DNA of 64,000 nucleotides from Pseudomonas shirazensis (GCF_014268785.2 NZ_JABWRD020000001.1:2245001-2309000); one strand, 5' to 3'. Positions 43,372-54,686 are shown, numbered from the stretch's first letter. The notes: generated from the sequence alone by a model not told the origin. Made by a program: numbers and translations.

Positions 43372-45828
43372 TCAGCGAAACGTCCCTGGCGCGCGCTGCA
43401 GCAAAGGCCGTGCTGCAATTCGTTGGCGTTGCAGGCTATCGCAGGTAAACACCTGCGGCCGCTCGATCAGGTAGCCCTGGGCGTAGTCCACGCCGATTTC
43501 CTGCAGGGCCTGCTCGATCAACGGCGTTTCAACAAATTCGGCGATGGTGCGTTTGCCCATGACGTGGCCGATGTGGTTGATCACCTCAACCATAGCGCGA
43601 TTAATCGGATCATCCAGCATGTCTTTTACAAAACTTCCGTCGATCTTCAGGTAGTCAACCGGCAAATGCTTCAAATAAGCGAATGACGACATTCCGGCGC
43701 AGAAGTCATCCAGTGAGAACTTGCAGCCCAGCCCTTTCAATTCATTGATGAAGCGAATGGCACTGCCCAGATTGGCGATGGCGCTGGTTTCGGTAATTTC
43801 GAAGCAAATCATCCGTGGCGGGATTTCAAACTCGCTGAACAGCCGTTGCAAATAATCAAGAAATTTATCGTCGCCGATGCTCGAACCGGACAGGTTGATC
43901 GCCACCAGTGCCAACGGCCCCGGGCGCCCCTCGTTCAGGCACTGGCGGATAACCTGGAATACGTTGCGCACTACCCAGCGATCAAGCGCCGTCATCAGCC
44001 CATAACGCTCGGCGGCGGGGATGAAGCTGTCGGGCAGAATGGTCCGCCCGCTTTCGTCGTGCAGGCGCAGCAGGATCTCGATATGCCCCGGCCCTTCCTG
44101 ATCACTGAGGGCGGCAATCTCCTGGGCGTACAAGCAGAAGCGGTTCTCCTCGAGCGCCACATGCAGACGCTGAATCCAGGCCATTTCGCCAAAGCGCATG
44201 GACAGCTCGCTGTCGTCGGCGTGGTACACCTGAACCCGATTGCGGCCCTTCTCCTTGGCCATGTAGCAGGCCATGTCGGCAGCGCGCAAGGAGGCCTCAA
44301 GGGTGCCGGGCGCTTGCGCCATGCTCACCAGGCCAATGCTCACAGTGGTAATGAACGGCCGCCCCTTCCAGACAAAATGCAGGCTCTGCACCGCCTGGCG
44401 CAGTTGCTCGGCGATGCGCTCGGCCTGCTCCTGCGGACAGTTCTCGAGCAGTACGCCAAATTCGTCTCCCCCCAGCCGCGCCAGGGTGTCGCCCTCGCGC
44501 AGGCCGGACTGCAGCACCGCACAGATGTGGCGCAGCAGCTCGTCACCCGCGGCGTGGCCACAGGTGTCGTTGACCAGCTTGAACTGGTCCAGATCGAGAA
44601 ACATCAACGCATGCCGGCCAGGCTGACGCGCCAGGCCGTTGAGCGCCTGTTCGAGGCGGTATTCAAACTCGCGGCGGTTGGCCAGCCCGGTCAGGGCGTC
44701 ATGGGTGGCCTGCCACGACAGGTTGGCAATGTACTGCCGCTCCTGGGTCATGTCATGCAGCACCAGGACGATGCCAGTGGCCTGGCCATCGCTGAGGATC
44801 GGTGAGCCCACCAGATTGACCGAGACCGTGCTGCCATCCAGGCGCTGGATCAATCGTGCATGCTCGGCGCCGCCGCGCAGGCTGCCTGCCAGCACCTGCT
44901 CGATCAAGGTGCGCGCGTCTTCATCGCTGTGCTCGTCGAGCAGGCTGAACAGCGCCGACAACGGCAGCCCCTGAGCTGATGCAGCTTGCCAGTGGGTCAA
45001 CTGCTCGGCGGCGGCGTTCATGTAGAGGATATTGCCGTCGACGTCGGTGGTGATCACCGCATCGCCAATCGAGGCCAGGGTGATCTGCGCACGGTCCTTT
45101 TCGGCCTGCAGTGCGCTGGCAAACGCCTGGCGTTGGGACAACAACTTGCTCGAACGGCGCCAGGCCATTGTAATCAGGAAGATCGCCGTCAGCAGGTTGC
45201 TGATCAGCAACACCTTGAGCAGCACCCGCGAGCCTTCTCCCAGGGCGTCGCTGAAGGCCTTGGCGGCCGGCGTCACGCCTTCGTTGATGGTGGCGATGCG
45301 CGCCTTCCACTCATTGACCTGCTCCAGGGTCGGCTGGCCGCTGCTGAAGCTGCTGTGGATTTCAGTCGCGAGCAGGTCGAGCTGGCGCAGGTAGTCGTCG
45401 CCGATATCCCAATAGGCAATGGCCTTCTGCATGAAACTGATGTTACGAAAGTAGCTGTAGAACCAGATGATCCTACTGACGTCTTCAGGGTGGTTGCCGC
45501 CCTGCAGGATGCCGGTGCGGGCTGCAGCGTAGTCGGGGGTGGGCTGGTCCAGCGCGATGCGCAGTTCGTGATCGCCCTGAGGCACGGCGATGGCTTGGTG
45601 AAAACGCTGCAGAAAGCGCGGTTCAGGCCGCTCGGCGTATAAATTGAGGTAATAGATGGCGTCTTTCTGCGCCTTCGACCAGAGGCTCTCGCCGGCGACA
45701 TAGGCACGCACGGCCGAAAGCGTGTACAGGCTCAGGCCGGCCAGCAAGACCTGCAGGATCACCACGGCGACAAACGGCCAGATGATACCCAGCAGCCTAG
45801 GCGCTTGATGAATTTGAGTTCCCTTCAT
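43372..45828 (-). CDS. Membrane GGDEF/EAL c-di-GMP protein with PAS domain
   Basis: An 818-residue protein. TM1 is at about residues 15-37, a periplasmic sensor region runs to about 200, TM2 is at about 203-223, a PAS domain is at about 245-365, the GGDEF domain has an intact GGDEF at 453-457, and the EAL domain spans about 545-805. The EAL signature reads EIL (584-586), while later catalytic blocks are kept (CFEITETSAI, SLDDFCAGMSSF, DYLKIDGSFVKD, AEFVET). Both synthesis and breakdown of c-di-GMP are possible, with breakdown more likely in such tandem proteins. The signal sensed is unknown. Confidence 0.88.
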   Translation of the reverse strand: MKGTQIHQAPRLLGIIWPFVAVVILQVLLAGLSLYTLSAVRAYVAGESLWSKAQKDAIYYLNLYAERPEPRFLQRFHQAIAVPQGDHELRIALDQPTPDYAAARTGILQGGNHPEDVSRIIWFYSYFRNISFMQKAIAYWDIGDDYLRQLDLLATEIHSSFSSGQPTLEQVNEWKARIATINEGVTPAAKAFSDALGEGSRVLLKVLLISNLLTAIFLITMAWRRSSKLLSQRQAFASALQAEKDRAQITLASIGDAVITTDVDGNILYMNAAAEQLTHWQAASAQGLPLSALFSLLDEHSDEDARTLIEQVLAGSLRGGAEHARLIQRLDGSTVSVNLVGSPILSDGQATGIVLVLHDMTQERQYIANLSWQATHDALTGLANRREFEYRLEQALNGLARQPGRHALMFLDLDQFKLVNDTCGHAAGDELLRHICAVLQSGLREGDTLARLGGDEFGVLLENCPQEQAERIAEQLRQAVQSLHFVWKGRPFITTVSIGLVSMAQAPGTLEASLRAADMACYMAKEKGRNRVQVYHADDSELSMRFGEMAWIQRLHVALEENRFCLYAQEIAALSDQEGPGHIEILLRLHDESGRTILPDSFIPAAERYGLMTALDRWVVRNVFQVIRQCLNEGRPGPLALVAINLSGSSIGDDKFLDYLQRLFSEFEIPPRMICFEITETSAIANLGSAIRFINELKGLGCKFSLDDFCAGMSSFAYLKHLPVDYLKIDGSFVKDMLDDPINRAMVEVINHIGHVMGKRTIAEFVETPLIEQALQEIGVDYAQGYLIERPQVFTCDSLQRQRIAARPLLQRAPGTFR

Positions 45829-45974
45829 GGAGTCCCTGTCACGGCGGCAGATAAAGCACTAATCAAACCAGACAAGCACAGCGTAGGCGAGAAACCGCTA
45901 CTAGCTAGACGTTCGCATTGCAAATAAATGCAGGATTTTCCTGCTCATGCAGCGCCGCCGGCGCCAGCCACTGC

Positions 45975-47807
45975 TCAGGTCTGCTGCAGATGGCCGTACA
46001 ACTTGGCGTAAAGCCCACCGTCAGCTATCAATTGCTGATGATCACCGTCTTCGGCGACGTGCCCGCCGTCAAATACCAGGACCCGGTCGGCCTGCTTCAC
46101 CGCCGAAAGCCGGTGGGCAATGATCAACGTGGTACGGCCACTGAGAAATCGCGCCAAGGCCAGATGCAGGTTGTATTCAGTGGCGGCATCGAGGGCCGAG
46201 GTGGCTTCGTCGAGGATCACCACTTTAGGCTCGGCAAGGACCATCCGGGCAATCGCCAGGCGCTGACGCTGGCCGCCGGACAAGCGCACACCAGAGCGGC
46301 CAACGACGCTATCAAGGCCCTGCGGCAAGGCACTGATGGTGCTGTCGAGCTGGGCGATGCGCAGCGCCTGCCAACAGGCTTCGTCACTGCATTCGCGGCC
46401 CATGGTCAGGTTGGCGCGCACGCTATCGTTGAACAAGGCCGGATGCTGCAGCACTACCGCAACGTTTTCGCGCAGGGTCTCGAGGCCAATCTCCTGCAGG
46501 CTGGCGCCGCCGAAACGAATGGTCCCGGCCTGAGCGGTGTACAGACCCAGCAGCAACTGAACGAGGGTGCTCTTGCCGCCGCCGCTGGCGCCGACAATCG
46601 CGACCTTTTCGCCTGGCGCAATCGACAGATCGAGGTGCTCCAGCACCGGCTCGTCAGCGTAGGAGAAACGCAAGTCGCGCACCTCGATGCCAACCGTGTC
46701 GCGCCCGGCAAACGGATCGCTGGCAGCGGCGTATTGCGGCTCGTCCTCGCGCGCCAGCAGCTCGTTGAGGCGGCTCAGCGCGCCACCGGCGGCGTAGTAG
46801 GCGTATTGCAGATTGAGCAGCTGCTCGACCGGGCCGATCATGAACCACAGGTAGCTGAACACAGCGAGCATCTGCCCGATCGACAGGTCGGAGAACAACA
46901 CGGTGAGCATCGCAGCAGCACGGAAGATGTCGATGCCGAACTGGAACAACAAGCCGCTGGCGCGCCCGCTGGCATCGCTTTTCCACTGCGAGGCCACGGC
47001 GTAGTCACGCACTTCACGGGCGCGCAGGCCAAGCCGACCTAGGAAATAACCCTGACGGTTGCCGGCGCGGATTTCCTGAATGGCATCCAGCGTCTCGGTC
47101 AGCGCCTGGGTAAAGCGCCCAGTGCTGTCGTTCTCGAGTTTCTTCAGGTGTTTGACGCGCTTGCCCAACTGCACGGTGAAGTAGATCACCAGCGGGTTGA
47201 ACAGCAGAATCACCAATGCCAACTGCCAGTGCATCCACAGCAGGATTGCCGCAGTGCCGGTCAGGGTCAGCATCGCCACCAGGAAGCGACTGAGGGTTTC
47301 GCCAACAAACTTGTCCAGGGTGTCGAGGTCAGTGACCAAGTGAGTGGCCACGGTGCCACTGCCCAGGCTTTCGTATTCCTTGAGCGAGATACGCTTGAGG
47401 CGCTCGATCAGGCGAATCCTCAGGCGGTAGACAATGTCTTTGGCCAGGCCAGCAAACAGCTTGGCCTGAACCACGTTGAAGGCCAGCGCGCAAACCCGCA
47501 GGCAGAATGTCGCCGCGAGCATCAAGCCGATATAGCCGGTTGCCTGCTGCCAGTGGCTTGGCAGCAGATGATTCATCCACTTGAGTGCAGCGTCGCCGTG
47601 GCCCAGCAGCACCTCATCGACCAGCAGTGGCAGCAGCAACGGGATCGGCACGCTGCACAGCACCGCCAGCATCGCCACCAGGTTGGCGCCCCACAAGGCC
47701 TTGCGGTGATGCAGTGCCAGCCGGCGGATTTCTGCCCAACTCAGCCGATCAGGGGCGCCATGAGGCTTCCCCGGTACAGGGTCGGGCGACCCCGGCAGGT
47801 CAAGCAC
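45975..47807 (-). CDS. ABC transporter, fused permease and ATPase
   Basis: A 610-residue half-transporter of the MsbA/exporter type. Residues about 35-330 hold six membrane helices (ABC type 1 exporter fold). The ATPase has Walker A GASGGGKST (about residue 400), the signature LSGGQRQRLAIARM, Walker B VVILDEATSAL and the His switch IIAHRLSAVK. It is expected to work as a homodimer exporting lipids, drugs or peptides; the substrate is unknown. The start overlaps the DsbA-like gene by 8 bases. Confidence 0.88.
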   Translation of the reverse strand: MLDLPGSPDPVPGKPHGAPDRLSWAEIRRLALHHRKALWGANLVAMLAVLCSVPIPLLLPLLVDEVLLGHGDAALKWMNHLLPSHWQQATGYIGLMLAATFCLRVCALAFNVVQAKLFAGLAKDIVYRLRIRLIERLKRISLKEYESLGSGTVATHLVTDLDTLDKFVGETLSRFLVAMLTLTGTAAILLWMHWQLALVILLFNPLVIYFTVQLGKRVKHLKKLENDSTGRFTQALTETLDAIQEIRAGNRQGYFLGRLGLRAREVRDYAVASQWKSDASGRASGLLFQFGIDIFRAAAMLTVLFSDLSIGQMLAVFSYLWFMIGPVEQLLNLQYAYYAAGGALSRLNELLAREDEPQYAAASDPFAGRDTVGIEVRDLRFSYADEPVLEHLDLSIAPGEKVAIVGASGGGKSTLVQLLLGLYTAQAGTIRFGGASLQEIGLETLRENVAVVLQHPALFNDSVRANLTMGRECSDEACWQALRIAQLDSTISALPQGLDSVVGRSGVRLSGGQRQRLAIARMVLAEPKVVILDEATSALDAATEYNLHLALARFLSGRTTLIIAHRLSAVKQADRVLVFDGGHVAEDGDHQQLIADGGLYAKLYGHLQQT

Positions 47808-48432
47808 ACGCGGCCTGCTGCAGCCAGCGGCCGAGCAAAGGCTGCAAGCTGGTCAGCGGCTGATAGCCGTTGGTCAGCAAGGCCAGTTGACCGTTACGTT
47901 CGGCCAGCAGGGTCGGGAAACCGGCGATACCCAGGTCTTGCACCCAGCTGAAATCAGCGGCGGTAGCACTGCGGGTTTCGCTGCGAATCAGCGCTTCAGC
48001 GAACTGCGCGCGGTCAAAGCCGGCCTGCTCGGCCAGGTCGACCAGTTGCGGTGGGCGGGTCACGTCCAGGCCTTGCTCGTAGAAGCCGGCCTGAATCAGC
48101 GCCAGCAACGACCAGGCGCGTTCGGCGTCGAGCTCGCGCGCAGCAACCAGGGCACGGCAGGCCGGCTCGGTGTCATAGACAAAACCATCGGGCAGCGCGT
48201 CGTCGAATCGAAACGGCTGGCCGGTGGCCTCGGCGACCGCCTGCCAATGCTCGAGGATGTAGCGCCGAGTAGCGACATCCAGGGCGCTGCTGGCCGAGCG
48301 CAGGCCGCCCACCACCAGCCGCGTCGGCACGCCCGCCTCGGCTGCCTGGGCGATCAGCGCTGCGGCCACCGGGGCGAACCCCCAGCACCAGGAGCACATC
48401 GGGTCCATCACATACAGCAGGCGTGCAGACAT
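47800..48432 (-). CDS. DsbA-family (FrnE-like) thioredoxin-fold protein
   Basis: A 210-residue thioredoxin-fold protein with CSWC at residues 13-16 (MDPMCSWCWGFAP) and a helical insertion, the build of DsbA/FrnE-like oxidoreductases. There is no signal peptide, so it probably acts in the cytoplasm. It starts 4 bases after the trhO stop and overlaps the ABC transporter by 8 bases, so the three are likely one transcript. Confidence 0.85.
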   Translation of the reverse strand: MSARLLYVMDPMCSWCWGFAPVAAALIAQAAEAGVPTRLVVGGLRSASSALDVATRRYILEHWQAVAEATGQPFRFDDALPDGFVYDTEPACRALVAARELDAERAWSLLALIQAGFYEQGLDVTRPPQLVDLAEQAGFDRAQFAEALIRSETRSATAADFSWVQDLGIAGFPTLLAERNGQLALLTNGYQPLTSLQPLLGRWLQQAACA

Positions 48433-48435
48433 GCC

Positions 48436-49368
48436 TCAGGCCTCGGCTTTGTAGTTGAAACCAATCGGGTGTGGCTGGTTGCGCGCCTTGGCCAGTTCGA
48501 TCTGTTTCTGCCGGTCGATGGCGCTGCGGCGAGTCTTCTCGCTCAGGCTGTCCCAGCAATGCGGGCAGCTGACGCCTGGCGAATAATGCTCGGACGCACG
48601 CTCTCCGGCGTTGATCGGGTGGCGGCAGGCATGGCACTGGTCGTACTCGCCCTCGGTCAAGTCGTGACGCACCGTGACGCGGTTGTCGAAGACGAAGCAG
48701 TCACCATCCCACAGGCTCTCTTCCTGAGGCACTTCTTCGAAGTACTTCAGCACGCCTCCCTTGAGATGATAGACCTCCTCGAAGCCCTCACCGAGCATAT
48801 AGCTGGAGGCTTTTTCACAGCGGATGCCGCCGGTGCAGAACATTGCCACCTTCTTGTGCTTGCTCGGGTCGAAGTTGGCCTTGATGTACTCGGGAAACTC
48901 GCGGAAGGTCTCGGTCTTGGGGTCGACCGCGCCCTTGAAGGTGCCGATCGCCACTTCGTAGTCGTTGCGGGTGTCGATCAAGAGCACTTCAGGGTCGCTG
49001 ATCAGGGCGTTCCAGTCCTTGGGCTCAACGTAGGTGCCAACCTTGTGGTTTGGGTCCACGCCAGGCACGCCAAGGGTCACGATCTCTTTTTTCAGCTTGA
49101 CCTTGGTGCGGTAGAACGGCTGCTCGTCGCAGTACGACTCTTTATGATCGATGTCGACCATGCGCGGGTCGCTGCGCAACCACTGGAGCAGGCCGTCGAT
49201 CCCTTCGCGGGTGCCCGAGACAGTACCGTTGATGCCTTCCAGCGCCAGCAGCAGAGTGCCTTTGACGCCGTTGTCGAGCATGGCCTTGAGCAGCGGCTCG
49301 CGCAGTTCGAGGTAGTCTTCCAGGGTGACGAATTTGTACAGCGCCGCGACGACGATAGCTTGTGACAT
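48436..49368 (-). CDS. trhO: tRNA uridine(34) hydroxylase, rhodanese-like
   Basis: A 310-residue YceA/TrhO protein. An N-terminal ferredoxin-like part ([17 protein letters not shown]) is followed by a rhodanese domain with the active-site loop [15 protein letters not shown] and a C-terminal Cys-rich piece ([14 protein letters not shown]). TrhO makes 5-hydroxyuridine at position 34 of certain tRNAs. ATG 49368 ([13 protein letters not shown]) is the family start; the frame upstream to 49446 is not conserved. Confidence 0.93.
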   Translation of the reverse strand: MSQAIVVAALYKFVTLEDYLELREPLLKAMLDNGVKGTLLLALEGINGTVSGTREGIDGLLQWLRSDPRMVDIDHKESYCDEQPFYRTKVKLKKEIVTLGVPGVDPNHKVGTYVEPKDWNALISDPEVLLIDTRNDYEVAIGTFKGAVDPKTETFREFPEYIKANFDPSKHKKVAMFCTGGIRCEKASSYMLGEGFEEVYHLKGGVLKYFEEVPQEESLWDGDCFVFDNRVTVRHDLTEGEYDQCHACRHPINAGERASEHYSPGVSCPHCWDSLSEKTRRSAIDRQKQIELAKARNQPHPIGFNYKAEA

Positions 49369-49447
49369 GTAACGAGTTCTCCAGGTGGTCACCCTCGTAA
49401 GGGGCGGACCGGAATGACAGTTTGAGCGGGTGGCCTTGAAACACACA

Positions 49448-49509
49448 TGGGAGCGGCGATGCGTTGACCCAGGCTGAAAGCAGCTCGGGTCAACGCACCA
49501 CCGCTCCCA
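49448..49509. repeat. Long hairpin upstream of trhO
   Basis: Two 23-base arms (49448-49470, 49487-49509) are inverted copies with two mismatches around a 16-base loop. The outer GGGAGCGG resembles REP ends but the inner part (GATGCGTTGACCC) differs from the other REP elements in the window. It lies between bolA and trhO. Confidence 0.8.
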
Positions 49510-49548
49510 CGGGGATGTTGCGCAGTTTACCAGAATGCCTGGGAGGTT

Positions 49549-49845
49549 TCAGTGACCGCCGCCAGCACACACCGGCGATGCCGGTGCTGCGCCAACCTTG
49601 GCCCACTCCTCAGGGGTGTAGGTGTGAATGGCCAGGGCATGAATCTGCCCCATCAGATCGGCCATGGTCGCGTACACCCGCTGGTGGCGCTTGACGCTGT
49701 TGAGGCCAGCGAACTGCTCGCTGACCAGCACCGCCTTGTAGTGCGTCTCCAGCCCACGGCTGTGCATGTGGCTTTCGTCGAGCACCTCAAGGTGCACGTT
49801 GGCCAATGCTGCCAGTTGCTGTTCGATGCGTTGCTGCATGTTCAT
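49549..49845 (-). CDS. BolA-family protein
   Basis: A 98-residue BolA protein with ESHMHSRGLETHYKAVLVS and the helix-turn SVKRHQRVYATMADLM, including the conserved His residues used with monothiol glutaredoxins to hold a [2Fe-2S] cluster. It probably takes part in iron-sulfur handling or regulation. It follows the DUF2059 gene by 10 bases. The C-terminus ends in a short CAGGGH tail. Confidence 0.92.
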   Translation of the reverse strand: MNMQQRIEQQLAALANVHLEVLDESHMHSRGLETHYKAVLVSEQFAGLNSVKRHQRVYATMADLMGQIHALAIHTYTPEEWAKVGAAPASPVCAGGGH

Positions 49846-49855
49846 CAGCGTTGGC

Positions 49856-50377
49856 TCACTTCTTCGCAGGAGCGGCTTTGCCAGCGTTCGGGTCGAGCTC
49901 TTTGGTCATGTCTTCAAGCAGCTTGTTGACCACCGGTACCGCTGGCTCCAGGCTCTGCTGGGTCAGCTGGGCCGACTGCTGAGTGACCTTGGGCATTTCG
50001 CGCAGGACTTTCTTGCCCAATGGCGACTCGTAGAACTTGACCAGGTCCTGCAGCTCGCCTTCGGTGAAGGTCGCGGTGTACAGGTTGACCATCTGCGGCT
50101 TGAGCTTTTTCCAGCCAATGGCGTTGTCCAGGGCAGCGTTGGCCTTGGCCTGGTAGCTGTCGAGCACGGCTTTCTTGGAGGCTGGCGCCTTGGTCTGCTC
50201 GAAGCGCTGGGCAAACATCTGCTGCACCTGCATGTACACCGGAGTGCCCAGCTTGTCGGCATTGGCCAGGGTCAGGAACTTCTCGGCGGCTTGGTTGTGC
50301 GCAGGGGTTGCGGCAAGAACCGAACCGCTGGCGCAGGCCAGGGCGACGGCGGCACAAAGGACACGGAGACGGGTCAT
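49856..50377 (-). CDS. Secreted DUF2059 protein
   Basis: A 173-residue protein with an N-terminal signal peptide (MTRLRVLCAAVALACASGSVLAA, cut probably after ALA/VLA near residue 22). The rest is helical and matches the DUF2059 pattern (FTEGELQDLVKFYESPLGKK). It should be periplasmic. No function is established for the family. Confidence 0.85.
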   Translation of the reverse strand: MTRLRVLCAAVALACASGSVLAATPAHNQAAEKFLTLANADKLGTPVYMQVQQMFAQRFEQTKAPASKKAVLDSYQAKANAALDNAIGWKKLKPQMVNLYTATFTEGELQDLVKFYESPLGKKVLREMPKVTQQSAQLTQQSLEPAVPVVNKLLEDMTKELDPNAGKAAPAKK

Positions 50378-50531
50378 TGCAAATCCTTCAGGAAAGGGAG
50401 GCGAGTACCTCAGAGACGAGCATTCTGCGCCGCGCCGGGCGCTCTACTCAAGTAGCACGATGAGCGATTGAACCGCTCGGTCGAATAGGGGCCTAAACTG
50501 CGGATTCAGACGAATATGGAGTGAACGCCGC

Positions 50532-51926
<1,395 letters not shown>

Positions 51927-51948
51927 GTGAGTCGGGGCTGCTTTGCAG

Positions 51949-52032
51949 CCCTTCGCGGGTAAACCCGCTCCCACAGGGCACTGGCCAGCAGGTCAAGCTC
52001 AGCTCTGTGGGAGCGGGTTTACCCGCGAAGGG
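51949..52032. repeat. Perfect inverted REP pair after fumC
   Basis: Arms 51949-51976 and 52005-52032 are perfect 28-base inverted copies. Each carries GCGGGTAAACCCGCTCCCAC, the usual P. putida REP core. The pair lies between the convergent fumC and EamA genes and probably ends both transcripts. Confidence 0.92.
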
Positions 52033-52071
52033 GCGCGCAGCGCCCCCATCATTATTAGCGGCCAACAATAT

Positions 52072-53046
52072 TCAACCAACCTGCAACCGCGCACGCCTTG
52101 CCCGCCAACTGGCCAGCAGCGACGGCCCCAAGGCCACCAGCGCCGAACCCAGCACCACCGTCACCGCGCCGATATAACCCAGCGCATTGATCTGTTCGGC
52201 ATGCACATACTCCGGCCACAGCCACGCAGCCAGCGCTACAGCGACAAACGTCACCAAGGGCGTCAACGCCAATGTCGCACTGACCCGCGACGCCTCCCAA
52301 TGCGCCAGCGCTTCCGCAAAAGCGCCATATGCCACCAGAGTATTCAAACAGCAGGCCAACAGCAGCCAGCCTTGCAAGGGGCTCAACTGCAGCGCCTCGA
52401 GCGGGTGCACCCAGGGCGTCAGCAGCGCCGCGCAACCCAGGTAGATCACCATCATCACCTGCTGCGAATTCCATACGGTCAGCAGCTGTTTTTGGCTAAG
52501 CGCATAAAACACCCAGATGCTGGTCGCCAGCAAAATGGTCAAGACACCCGTGGTGTAGGTGCCCAACGACCCCAGCAGCTCGGCCAGGCGCTGATTGAAA
52601 AACAGCCCAAAGCCCATCAGCAGCACGACCAGGCCCATGCCCTGGCCCCAACTGAAGCGCTCCCTGAATACGAATACGCTAGCCACCAACAACAGCACCG
52701 GGCCGATCTGCACCACCAGCTGGGCAGTGCCGGGGCTGAGCAGCTTGAGCCCGATCAGGTACAGCACGTAGTTGCCAAGCAGGCCGAAGATGGCCAGCGC
52801 CACCAGGCCGGTACGCTTGCGGCCCAGGCCGGCAAATGGCGGCAGGCGGCGCTTGGCCGACAGCCAGATGAACAACAGGCCACCGGATACCAGCAGGCGA
52901 TACCAGGTCACCGTGACCGGGTCCATCACCTGCAGGACCTGCTTCAACTTGATCGGCAGGATGCCCCAGAGCAGCGCGGTCAACAGTGCCAATAGCAGGC
53001 CATGGACCCAGCGTCCGGAAGTGGTGTGCATAACGTCCTCGATCAA
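52072..53046 (-). CDS. EamA/DMT-family transporter
   Basis: A 324-residue membrane protein with ten hydrophobic helices and two EamA-type halves, the second starting near LGTYTTGVLTILL. Such carriers move amino acids, nucleosides or other metabolites; the substrate is unknown. An internal ATG at 53031 is an alternative start that would remove five residues. Confidence 0.85.
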   Translation of the reverse strand: MIEDVMHTTSGRWVHGLLLALLTALLWGILPIKLKQVLQVMDPVTVTWYRLLVSGGLLFIWLSAKRRLPPFAGLGRKRTGLVALAIFGLLGNYVLYLIGLKLLSPGTAQLVVQIGPVLLLVASVFVFRERFSWGQGMGLVVLLMGFGLFFNQRLAELLGSLGTYTTGVLTILLATSIWVFYALSQKQLLTVWNSQQVMMVIYLGCAALLTPWVHPLEALQLSPLQGWLLLACCLNTLVAYGAFAEALAHWEASRVSATLALTPLVTFVAVALAAWLWPEYVHAEQINALGYIGAVTVVLGSALVALGPSLLASWRARRARLQVG

Positions 53047-53102
53047 AGCCCGTGGTGGGGGTGATTGCAGTCTAAGGGCTTGGCGGGTGTGACAGGTCTA
53101 AA

Positions 53103-53183
53103 ATGACTGGAAAAAAATGCATCAGGTCATTCCCTGGCGGCATGCCTACCTGCTGCGCGCTGGGCGCGACGCCGCAGGCAGGC
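53103..53183 (-). terminator. Possible terminator after pap
   Basis: Imperfect arms at 53171-53183 and 53143-53155 (GCCTGCCTGCGGC against GCAGCAGGTAGGC on the minus strand) enclose further GC pairs, and a run of seven T follows about 30 bases on. The distance to the T-run makes this a weak call. Confidence 0.35.
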
Positions 53184-53192
53184 CATTTGCGG

Positions 53193-54686
53193 TTACTTCT
53201 TGTGCTTGGCGAACGCTGCTTCCAAGGCCTCGTTGATGGTGCGCAGGACCTTGACCCGCGCCCAGCGCTTGTCATTGGCCTCGACCAGCGTCCACGGCGC
53301 AATCTCGGTGCTGGTGCGGTCGACCATATCGCCGACAGCTTCGGTATAGACGTCCCATTTTTCGCGGTTGCGCCAGTCATCTTCGGTGATCTTGTAGCGT
53401 TTGAAGGGTATTTGCTCGCGCTCTTCAAAGCGCTCCAATTGGGTCTGCTGATCGATCGCCAACCAGAACTTGACCACTACCACGCCGGCGTTGCTCAGCT
53501 GCTCTTCGAAATCATTGATTTCACCGTAGGCGCGCATCCAGTCGGCAGGCGTGCAAAAACCCTCAACCCGCTCCACCAGCACCCGGCCATACCACGAACG
53601 GTCGAAGATGGTGAACTTGCCGCGCGCCGGCACATGCCGCCAGAACCGCCACAGATAAGGCTGGGCGCGTTCCTCTTCAGTGGGTGCGGCAATCGGCACG
53701 ATGCGGTACTGGCGTGGGTCGAGCGCAGCGGCCACACGGCGGATCGCGCCGCCCTTGCCGGCCGCATCGTTACCTTCGAACACCGCGACCAGGGCATGCT
53801 TGCGCATGTGCTTGTGACGCAGCAAACCGGCCAGGCGCGCTTGTTCGCTGACCAGCCGCTGCTCGTAGTCCTTCTTGTCCAGGCGCTGGCTCAAATCCAG
53901 CGCGTTGATCAGGTTGAGGTCGTCGATGCTGCGGCCCAGCGGGGCGACGTTGCCCTTGTGCTTGGCCTTGGGGTCCACAGCCAGCGCGGCCTGCATGCTC
54001 TCCAGCAGAATCTGACCGACGGCCAGGCTACGGTAATGCGGGTCGGCGCCTTCGATCACGTGCCAGGGCGCATAGTCGCGGCTGGTGCGGCGCAGCACGC
54101 GCTCGCCGAAGCGCACGAAGCGGTCGTAGGTCTGCGACTGTTGCCAGTCCAACGGGCTGATCCGCCAGCTGTGCAGCGGGTCGTCGCGCAGGGTCTTGAG
54201 GCGCGCCTTCATCTGCTTCTTGGACAAGTGAAACCAGAACTTGATGATCAACGCGCCTTCATCGCAGAGCATCTGTTCCAGCCGCTCGGCGCCGGCAATC
54301 GCTTGATCGAGCACGGCGTCCTTGAATTGGCCATGCACCCGGCCTTGCAGCATCTGGCTGTACCAGTTGCCGAAAAACACCCCCATCCGGCCCTTCGGTG
54401 GCAGCGCCCGCCAATAGCGCCAGGCGGGCGGCCGGGCCAGTTCTTCGTCGGTCTGCTGGTCGAAGGTCAGCACGTCGATCAGGCGCGGGTCCATCCACTC
54501 GTTGAGCAACTTGACCGTCTCGCCCTTGCCGGCGCCTTCGATGCCATTGATGAGGATGATCACCGGTAGGCGAGACTGCTGCTTGAGCTCGTACTGAGCG
54601 TCGAGCAGCGCCTCGCGCAGCGCCGGCACTGCAGCATCAAAGGTGTCCTTGTCGATGTGGTGACCGATTTGCGCAGATTCGAACAT
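53193..54686 (-). CDS. pap: Polyphosphate:AMP phosphotransferase
   Basis: A 497-residue PPK2-family protein with two copies of the kinase fold. The first half has the P-loop GIEGAGKGE and the second GNDAAGKGGAIRR, with a lid-type block in each (for example FDRSWYGRVLVERVEGF). The two-domain form is the class II PPK2 (Pap) of Pseudomonas and Acinetobacter, which phosphorylates AMP to ADP with polyphosphate. It is divergent from mnmC with about 120 bases between. Confidence 0.92.
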   Translation of the reverse strand: MFESAQIGHHIDKDTFDAAVPALREALLDAQYELKQQSRLPVIILINGIEGAGKGETVKLLNEWMDPRLIDVLTFDQQTDEELARPPAWRYWRALPPKGRMGVFFGNWYSQMLQGRVHGQFKDAVLDQAIAGAERLEQMLCDEGALIIKFWFHLSKKQMKARLKTLRDDPLHSWRISPLDWQQSQTYDRFVRFGERVLRRTSRDYAPWHVIEGADPHYRSLAVGQILLESMQAALAVDPKAKHKGNVAPLGRSIDDLNLINALDLSQRLDKKDYEQRLVSEQARLAGLLRHKHMRKHALVAVFEGNDAAGKGGAIRRVAAALDPRQYRIVPIAAPTEEERAQPYLWRFWRHVPARGKFTIFDRSWYGRVLVERVEGFCTPADWMRAYGEINDFEEQLSNAGVVVVKFWLAIDQQTQLERFEEREQIPFKRYKITEDDWRNREKWDVYTEAVGDMVDRTSTEIAPWTLVEANDKRWARVKVLRTINEALEAAFAKHKK

